From Vandiemenella viatica (Eukaryota; Arthropoda; Insecta; Orthoptera; Morabidae): 64,000 nt of DNA. The stretch covers positions 109,156,829 to 109,220,828 of the forward strand of contig JARYHS010009186.1 of the NCBI GenBank assembly GCA_031002005.1, in the 5' to 3' direction. Shown here piece after piece: positions 57,350 to 64,000 of this stretch (position 1 is its first letter; every line of letters begins with the position of its first letter). The notes under the pieces were generated by a model that saw nothing but the letters and a program-made list of their open reading frames with translations, ran no database searches and was not told where the DNA came from. Position numbers and translations under genes: made by a program.

Positions 57350-58825
57350 CAGCTAATCTTCCAGCACATTTAACAAATACTGCGAATTAGTTGAGTTACC
57401 AAATATGCGGTAATATTTTTAAAACTGATAGATTCATTTAAGTTTAGACAATCGACTGATCCAACATCAGGCTATTGGAAAATCTGCACTCTCTAAACAA
57501 GATTATATTTATTTTCTTACATCGCAAAAGTAATAAATAAACTATGCAGCAGAATTGATACTCCGTGGCGCTTATCCATTCCGTTCCCATCACCTCAACG
57601 ACGAACACATTCAAATCTCAATAATAAAACAAATCTATATACAGGGTTGTTCTGGAATTAATGCAACCAACTATTCGCTACAGCTGTGTGGTACATTTCC
57701 TCAGCTATGCCGCCATTCTGATACTGTAGTTATTCTGTTTATGAAACCTTACTTCTCATATTTACTTTTTGAGTGCACTTCAAATCCAAAATGCCACTGT
57801 GGGAGACCGATAGTTTTTTTATCTGCTTCTACTAGTATATTTACAAAGCGTTAGGTTAGGTATAAATGCACAGTACCGGAAACGGAAAATCAGGAGCGAA
57901 GTTGCCAAACATTCTATCAAGTCAGTCTTCCTTCCTCTCATAGCCAGCAGGATGTATAATAGAAATACACATTTACATTCTCCTAATTTAATAAGATGTT
58001 AATGGAACAACAAGATTCACCCCGAACTTGTATACTTTATTCTGCCCTGCCTGTAATTCAGAAACAAGTAAAGAACGTACCAGATTTCCCTTTCGTCTTT
58101 ACATATGAACTAGTAATGCTTTATATGAGTCAAAAACTACATTAACCAAAATTCATTTTCCTTCTACCCAAACCGAGAATGAAAAAATTAAGAAATGTCC
58201 TCAAATACCTGTTCCTAACTTAGCGCAAGCGTCCTTCAATTTTCGCCTCTCGTCAGTCTTTCTATAAATATATTTTTCCTGCAGGCGGTATTCCGCAATG
58301 ACTGACGGAGGACAATAAACTACACAGTACGCACTTCACAGTTCTAGGGCGAAGGAGATGCATAGTTTATGAGGTGCAAACGAAGAAAGAAATCAAAATA
58401 GTTAAAAAAAAATTGTCGTAAATTTGAGCGAAATGATGGTTAGCCGTTACAGACGAATATAGTGATACCTCTAGAGTGCCCTCAATAGTCGTGCAGCCTG
58501 AAGCTTTGCACTTATTTGCGTAGCGACAGCGGTGCGCTCTGTTGGCAGCTAGCGGAACTAGTACCAGAATTGACAAGCAGGCAGAGCACTCTAGCGAGCA
58601 GCCAGCTAAGCTGCCAGCGGCATGGACTGTGAGAATACGATTAAAAACCACCTCCATAAACAGAACATTATCACTAAGCAGCGACAGAAATCTGATCGAT
58701 GCCACATTAACAGATATTAAAATGATCATCCGTTTTAGCTGAAAATTTAAGAAAACAGAAACCACCATCACTATTCAGGTGTAAAACGTGTTTTAAAAAT
58801 TGACCACTGGTGCACAATGCGTCGA
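57350..58825. other. Downstream interval without a supported gene
   Basis: Contains the presumed 3' UTR and poly(A) signal of the ankyrin gene, and otherwise unclassified AT-rich sequence. A CAGGGTTGTTCTGGAATTA word at 57642 recalls a mariner end, but no partner was found. Confidence 0.4.
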
Positions 58826-58829
58826 CGTG

Positions 58830-58990
58830 TAGCTCATTAGAGACAGGGAAGTACTGGTGGCAAGGAACGAGAAGGAATTCTGTTATGGCCGTTCGAAGGA
58901 ACCATCCCTGTAGTGTGATTTCGCGAAAATATGGAAAACCCACAACTCTATGGCGGGACAGGATTTGAACCTGTGTCCTCCCGAAAGTGA
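58830..58990 (-). mobile_element. SINE copy (minus)
   Basis: Contains GGCCGTTCGAAGGAACCATC, GGAAAACCCACAACTCTATG and box B-like GGATTTGAACCTGTGTCC. Same family as the copies at 36395-36630 and 52145-52325. Confidence 0.7.
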
Positions 58991-59290
58991 GTATTTTACT
59001 TAACGTATTTAGACGAGAATGATTTTTGTGCAAGACCATTTCTGGGTGTAATGCAGCATAGCTGAGACGGTATTGATATTGGTAACATAATAAAGTGATT
59101 GTACCCAGGCTGAAACGTGATCCCATTCCAAAGTGCAACACTCAGTATCCCCACACGAAGAGTATTAAGTGATTAAAAACTGAAAGCTTTACATGATATA
59201 GTATGAGAACAGGATACTGGATACGTTTTCAGATGGTGCTTTAAAATGACCATTGAAGATATTGCCGCATGAACGCCAGTGTACCGTCTG

Positions 59291-59361
59291 CCAGCATGGC
59301 GCAGCGGGTAGCGTCACGAATTGCGGTACCGAAGGTCGCCGGTTCAATCCCGCCCACTGAC
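59291..59361 (+). mobile_element. tRNA-like segment before the gypsy LTR
   Basis: Box A-like TGGCGCAGCGGGTAGCG and box B-like GGTTCAATCCC are spaced as in a tRNA. The presumed acceptor ends do not pair well. Probably a SINE head; a functional tRNA is unlikely. Confidence 0.5.
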
Positions 59362-59404
59362 AAAAATTATTTAATTCTGTTTATTATTTCCAGAAGATTC
59401 TACA

Positions 59405-59626
59405 TGTTTCCTAAGGTCACTTGTAACTTCTACACATTTCATTTGTTAACTACTCTTGTAATCTCTAGTACGTTCTATCTGTGTATAAATAGAAGAGCAT
59501 TCTGCCCAAGAGGCAGTCAGTGCTGCGTGTATGTTTGAGTTCTCAATAAACCTGTTCTCAGTTTAAGTGCTGTGTTCATTGACAAGTAACCTTCGAATTC
59601 ACACCTGCCCCGGTTCCAACGCGACA
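59405..59626 (+). repeat. 5' LTR of the gypsy-type element (start approximate)
   Basis: The promoter is a TATAAATAG box at 59484-59492. An arthropod-type initiator TCAGT at 59517-59521 lies about 33 bp downstream, and an AATAAA poly(A) signal is at 59545-59550. The LTR appears to end in CA at 59626. The 3' LTR is outside the window, so the 5' border cannot be fixed. TGTTTCC at 59405 is one candidate. Confidence 0.65.
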
Positions 59627-59631
59627 TAGTT

Positions 59632-59649
59632 TGGTGGAGACGCCGGGTA
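59632..59649 (+). other. Primer-binding site of the gypsy-type element
   Basis: TGGTGGAGACGCCGGGTA begins with TGG, the complement of a tRNA CCA end, 5 bp after the LTR end. This position is standard for minus-strand priming. The tRNA identity was not determined. Confidence 0.7.
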
Positions 59650-59780
59650 CCCTGTGCAACAGCTGCATCGTCGTGGCTCCGATTAGGCAACGTAAAAGTC
59701 GCCGCCTACACGGACTGGAACCGGACTACAAAGGATATACTCAGTACGTCCTTCCGAAAGTCCGCGTCATTAGGAAACCC

Positions 59781-60962
59781 ATGGCGGCAAGCCAGCTGCA
59801 CATTCGACACCCATCGGTGTTCTCTGGAGACGCTGGACAGGATCCTAACAAATGGCTAAAAGGGTTCGACCGAGTCGCCAAGTACAACAGGTGGGATCAT
59901 ACCATGTGCTTGGCAAATGTTTATTTCTATCTGGACGGAACCGCCCAGCAGTGGTTCGAGAACAACGAAGAAAAACTGAATAACTGGGAAATGTTCCAGA
60001 CGGAACTTAAGAAAACGTTTGGGGACCACCAGCGACAAATCCGCTCGGCGGAAGAACAACTGAAGAACCGGGCCCAACGACATGGGGAGCCGACGCAATC
60101 TTACATACAGGATGTTTTGGCCCTATGCAACGTAGTCAACCCGAATATGACTGAAGCCGACAAAATCACGCACCTAATGAAAGGTATTGCAGAAGACATG
60201 TACCAAGCTCTTCTGATAAAAGACGTCGCTACGACGGAAGAGTTCATCAAGTGGTGCCAGCGGATTGAGGAGATGCAACAAAGGAGGGTTGGGCGAAAGA
60301 AGTATGACAGACTTCCCAACGTAGTCCCTATGGCAGTTGTGGAAGACCAGCACGACTTTGCGTCTCTCATACGACAAATTGTGAGAGAAGAATTACAACA
60401 GTTCATGGCAGCTGGGACTCTTGAACCGAGTGAGCATCAGATCATGGCCATGGATGTAAGCCCAGTGGGTCATGAAGGAGCCGACGCGGCGGAAAAAGAG
60501 GTATTTCAGACAATAGCTCCTGTCTGCCGAGCCAATCGCACTCGACGTGAAGAATGGCCTCGCCCTGATATGACGTATGCTGCAGCTGCCAAACGGCAGC
60601 CTAGGAACCGGCCGACACGGCCACAACCAAATCCTCCGGCACCTATGACGTCCCGCAGACGAACGGACGTCTGGAGGACAGAAGACAACGCGCCAGTATG
60701 TTTCCACTGTGGGCGCCCTGGACATGTCGTACGATACTGCAGAGAGAGAAGACGAGTATTTGACGATTATTTTGCCGCAAGACGTCCGCCATCAGAACAG
60801 TTCTACCCCAGGCAGCCACCCGCTGACGAGTTCGGTCGACCTACGGGAAGAAGCCCATCGCCGTACCCTAGACGAGGTCGATCCCCGACGCGCCGCTGCC
60901 GTTCATCGTCGCCGGACAGAGCTACCAGCCGCTCCCCTAGCCGCCGCACGCAGGAAAACTAA
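59781..60962 (+). CDS. gag: Ty3/gypsy Gag (capsid and nucleocapsid)
   Basis: A 393-residue structural protein that packages element RNA. The chosen ATG (MAASQLHIRHPSVFSG) is the first in frame after the leader. The frame is open further upstream, but only with non-ATG codons. The capsid region shows the retrotransposon gag pattern with KWLKGFDRVAKYNRWDH, YFYLDGTAQQWFE and LKKTFGDHQ. A CCHC zinc knuckle VCFHCGRPGHVVRYC lies near residues 305-320, followed by an Arg/Ser-rich tail. The sequence GGAAAAC lies directly before the TAA stop, and pro is in the -1 frame, suggesting -1 ribosomal frameshifting. No internal break was seen. Confidence 0.93.
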   Translation: MAASQLHIRHPSVFSGDAGQDPNKWLKGFDRVAKYNRWDHTMCLANVYFYLDGTAQQWFENNEEKLNNWEMFQTELKKTFGDHQRQIRSAEEQLKNRAQRHGEPTQSYIQDVLALCNVVNPNMTEADKITHLMKGIAEDMYQALLIKDVATTEEFIKWCQRIEEMQQRRVGRKKYDRLPNVVPMAVVEDQHDFASLIRQIVREELQQFMAAGTLEPSEHQIMAMDVSPVGHEGADAAEKEVFQTIAPVCRANRTRREEWPRPDMTYAAAAKRQPRNRPTRPQPNPPAPMTSRRRTDVWRTEDNAPVCFHCGRPGHVVRYCRERRRVFDDYFAARRPPSEQFYPRQPPADEFGRPTGRSPSPYPRRGRSPTRRCRSSSPDRATSRSPSRRTQEN

Positions 60963-61355
60963 GCAAGGCGACCATCTACGGAGGTGAGGCCGCCGCAGAT
61001 GAAAATCCTCCATGGATGACAGTCACTAAGATGTCGGGAAATCTCATCAACGTTATAATCGACGGCCAACCTGTCCGGGCGCTGGTTGATTCAGGAGCTT
61101 CTTTCTCCGTATTGTCGGACAATTATCGTCGCACACTAAAGAAGACAATGTTCCGTGATACGGGGGCAACTGTGCTAAAGGTCGCAAATGGAAAGTACGT
61201 CCAGCCAGCTGGAGCTTGTGTCGCGAGAATAACCATCAACAACAGGACCCAGCCAGTTGAATTTGTCATTTTAACAGAATGTAGTCATAATGTCATCCTT
61301 GGATGGGACTTCCTTAAGGCATCCCAAGCTGTCATTGACTGTGGAACAGTCTGAG
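60956..61355 (+). CDS. Ty3/gypsy protease region of pol
   Basis: The frame is -1 relative to gag and open across the gag stop. It holds the aspartic protease active site LVDSGASFSVL and the later hydrophobic motif VILGWDFL. This protease cleaves the Gag and Pol precursors in the particle. The frame ends at a stop near 61353, where a +1 change leads to the reverse-transcriptase frame. One extra base between about 61340 and 61352 explains this. Confidence 0.88.
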
Positions 61356-62531
61356 CTGCAAATTGAAGAAGTCGTTGCGACGGGTACACGTAACACAGAA
61401 TCTTCTGGGAAGTTATTCGCCGTTGACAACGTGACAATCCCGCCGTTCGCAATGAGAAGAGTCCCAGTCAAAAACACGGACGACCGCAACCTTGAAGTGC
61501 TTGTCGATAGTAGAAAGTTTATTAGGCTCACGAAAGAAATCTACATACCAGCGGCTATCATAAGCATTATCGGTGGTCGAGGAGACATTTGGATCACCAA
61601 CTGTCACGAGCAGTCACAAATTATCCCCAAGGGAATGTGCATAGGGACAGCTGAACCAGTCCAGGAGGGCGAGCTCAACGTCATTAACGAAGATCCATGC
61701 TCTGTTACTAGTACCGACAACACGCTGGAGGAAACAACTATGGAACTGCCAATAGGGTCCGGCCTGACCAAGGAACAACACCACCGGGTGTTAGCTATAC
61801 TACGCCAATTCTCTGGTGTATTCACACCCCAGCAAAAAAAAGGTCAGACGAAACGGCCCACGATAAAGCATCGTATCAATACTGGGGATCATCCGCCCAT
61901 TAGCCAGCGCTCGTACCGATTGTCACCAGTCGAAAGGCGAATAATTCGAGAGGAAGTGGAGAAGATGTTGCATAATGACATTATTCAACCTTCGGAGAGT
62001 CCTTGGTCATCTCCGGTGGTCCTCGTAAAGAAGAAGGATGGTACGTGGCGATTCTGTGTCGACTATCGGCGGCTGAACAAAATCACAAAGAAAGATGTCT
62101 ACCCACTGCCGCGCATCGACGACGCCTTAGACTGCTTGAAAGGAGCTACATACTTCTCAACCATGGACATGCAGACAGGCTACTGGCAAATCGAGGTTGA
62201 CGAAGCTGACAGAGAAAAGACGGCTTTTATTACACCTGATGGCCTCTATGAATTCAAAGTAATGCCATTCGGATTATGCAACGCTCCGGCCACATTCGAA
62301 CGCATGATGGACAACTTACTTCGACACCTTAAGTGGACGACGTGTCTTTGTTATTTAGATGACATTGTTGTTTTCTCGAAAACATTTGAAGAACATCTGA
62401 GTCGCCTGTCAACGGTGCTGAAGTGTGTTCAGACTGCAGGACTCCGCCTCAATCCGAAGAAGTGCCTCTTCGTCGCCAAGAGAGATAAAAATCCTGGGGC
62501 ACCTGGTCAACGGAGATGGCGTCCGCGCTGA
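61290..62531 (+). CDS. Ty3/gypsy reverse transcriptase region of pol
   Basis: Connection and reverse transcriptase domain. Motifs: WSSPVVLVKKKDGTWRFCVD, YPLPRID, FSTMDMQTGYWQIEV, FGLCNAPATFERMM and the catalytic YLDDIVVFS near 62350. It copies the RNA genome into DNA. The useful part begins near 61350 in this frame. Near 62485 the reading shifts +1 into the RNase H/integrase frame within AAGAGAGATAAAAATCC. Confidence 0.93.
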   Translation: MSSLDGTSLRHPKLSLTVEQSELQIEEVVATGTRNTESSGKLFAVDNVTIPPFAMRRVPVKNTDDRNLEVLVDSRKFIRLTKEIYIPAAIISIIGGRGDIWITNCHEQSQIIPKGMCIGTAEPVQEGELNVINEDPCSVTSTDNTLEETTMELPIGSGLTKEQHHRVLAILRQFSGVFTPQQKKGQTKRPTIKHRINTGDHPPISQRSYRLSPVERRIIREEVEKMLHNDIIQPSESPWSSPVVLVKKKDGTWRFCVDYRRLNKITKKDVYPLPRIDDALDCLKGATYFSTMDMQTGYWQIEVDEADREKTAFITPDGLYEFKVMPFGLCNAPATFERMMDNLLRHLKWTTCLCYLDDIVVFSKTFEEHLSRLSTVLKCVQTAGLRLNPKKCLFVAKRDKNPGAPGQRRWRPR

Positions 62532-64000
62532 TCCAGATAAAGTAAGGGCAGTCATGGAATTTCCAACTCCTCAGCACATTCGTGATGTGAGAAGCTTTCT
62601 TGGGCTGTGCTCATACTTCCGGCGTTTCATAAAAGGATTCTGTAACATGGCACGTCCACTGCAAGAACTTTTGCAGGGAGACGCCAAGTTTTACTGGGAT
62701 GAAACTAAAGAAAGATCTTTCCAGGCACTTAAGGAGGCTCTAACTTCCGCACCAGTTCTAGCCTTATACGACGAGAATGCAGAAACTGAACTTCACACTG
62801 ACGCCAGCGGTTATGGGATCGGTGCAGTGCTTGTGCAAATTCAGGAAGGTGCTGAGAAGGTGATAGCCTATGCATCAAGAGTATTCTCTAAGCCCGAGAT
62901 AAACTACTCTACAACCGAGAAAGAATGCCTCGCAGTTGTCTGGGCTATCAACAAGTTTCGTCCGTATTTATTCGGCAAACCTTTCACCGTCGTGACAGAC
63001 CACCATTCTTTATGTTGGCTAACCAGCTTGAAGGATCCATCAGGTCGACTAGCAAGATGGGCACTTAGACTTCAAGAGTACGACGTCACGGTGGTATTCA
63101 AAAACGGACGCAAACACAAGGATGCCGACAGCCTTTCAAGGAATCCTTTAATAGAACACAACAGCATGAATGGAATTTCAGCCCTCGCTGAATTAGGTGA
63201 CGTTGCAGCTGAACAGAGGGAAGATTCAGAGTTATTAAGAACCATAGACGCCTTGGAGAAAGGAGAACCGGCCAAAGGAGAGTTTCAATTGATAGATGGG
63301 ACATTGTATAAGAACAACTACGATCCACTAGGCCCCAAGTGGCTTCTGGTCGTTCCAGCTCATCTCCAGCCAGCTATTCTCAAGTATTTCCACGACGCTC
63401 CAATATCCGGTCATCTGGGATTTGTGAAGACCCTGGACCGAATCCGACGCAGGTATTACTGGAAGGGTCTCTACCGATCTGTCAAGCATTATGTGAGTCA
63501 CTGTAAAGAGTGCCAGCGACGGAAACATGTGCCGCAATTACCTCCAGGTCATCTAGTACCAATTCCGCCTGCAGCAGTTCCATTCCACCGAATTGGGATC
63601 GACCTTTTAGGGAGGTTCCCGAAGTCGACAAGCCGGTAACCGATGGATAATAGTCTGCACCGACTACCTCACGCGCTACGCTGTCACCAAACCTGTGCCG
63701 ACTGCAGAAGCTCCAGAGGTTGCAAAATTTCTAGTAGAAGACATTATTTTGAAGCATGGAGCACCACGTGTGATGATATCCGATCGTGGAAAGGTATTCC
63801 AGTCAAGACTAGTATCAGAGGTCATGTCAAGATGCGACGTTGTCCACAGGATGACAACTGCATACCACCCTCAGACAAACGGTCTCACAGAACGCTTCAA
63901 CAAGACATTAGCCGATATGCTGTCGATGTATGTGGATGTTGAGCAGAAGGATTGGGATACAATACTGCCAGTGGTCACATTTGCTTATAATACAGCAAGG
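62480..64000 (+). CDS. Ty3/gypsy RNase H and integrase region of pol, cut by the window end
   Basis: After the RT thumb (FRRFIKGFCNMARPLQELL) comes RNase H with HTDASGYGIGAVLVQI, KECLAVVWAI, and DHHSLCWL. Then the integrase HHCC zinc region is seen: H in HDAPISGH, then CKECQRR. The frame stops at 63637-63639. After a +1 change near 63634 the integrase core continues with WIIVCTDYLTRYA (first D), MISDRGKVF (second D) and YHPQTNGLTERFNK (the E). The ORF runs off the window at 64000. The catalytic residues seen are intact. Confidence 0.9.

Noticed and set aside
56416..57369. Long frames antisense to, or out of frame with, the ankyrin exon
   Set aside because: Shadow frames caused by high GC. 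Only the plus-strand frame shows repeated ankyrin motifs.

Overview
This looks like nuclear DNA from an arthropod, most likely an insect with a large, repeat-rich genome. The evidence is a mostly AT-rich sequence, spliceosomal introns with GT..AG borders, tRNA-derived SINEs with A-tails, and many transposon families typical of insects: rosa-type and other Tc1/mariner, hAT, PIF/Harbinger, jockey-type and other LINEs, and Ty3/gypsy. A hemimetabolous insect such as a cockroach, termite or cricket relative fits, but I cannot fix the species. Two runs of exactly 1000 N (1305-2304 and 54461-55460) are scaffold placeholders, so nothing spanning them can be read.

Layout. At 2443-4185 (minus) lies the most unusual locus. 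It is a gene of at least seven exons with very small introns, all in phase 1. It has a TATA box and an upstream array of short direct repeats. It encodes an acidic, Ser/Pro-rich N-terminus, seven 16-residue repeats, and then the start of a folded domain that runs toward the first gap. From about 4.9 to 56 kb the window is mainly mobile-element debris in an AT-rich background. This includes a nearly intact rosa-like element with 109-bp TIRs (10681-12032), two internally deleted mariner-type elements with related TIRs (16055-16506 and 53660-54333), a hAT nested in another hAT with both target duplications readable (22195-24083 and 22371-23235), and several decayed LINEs. A full-length but frameshifted jockey-type LINE (about 40.0-44.6 kb) is interrupted by a 168-bp hAT MITE. 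A decayed hAT transposase lies at 45.7-47.1 kb, and about a dozen SINE copies or fragments are scattered through. Four GC-richer blocks without convincing ORFs (around 14.6, 21.5, 24.5 and 32.0 kb) resemble conserved non-coding or regulatory DNA.

At 56212-57346 is the one clear host-type coding exon: a GC-rich ankyrin-repeat protein with about eight repeats, broken by one extra base in a G run. The window ends inside a gag-pro-pol Ty3/gypsy element (about 59.4 kb to the end) with 5' LTR features, a primer-binding site, a -1 gag/pol overlap and all main enzyme motifs, but three +1 frame breaks in pol.

The genes do not form a joint pathway. The recurring theme is autonomous elements beside their own or related deletion derivatives. 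Five of the frame breaks are each explained by one extra base, so assembly indels must be excluded before these loci are called pseudogenes.
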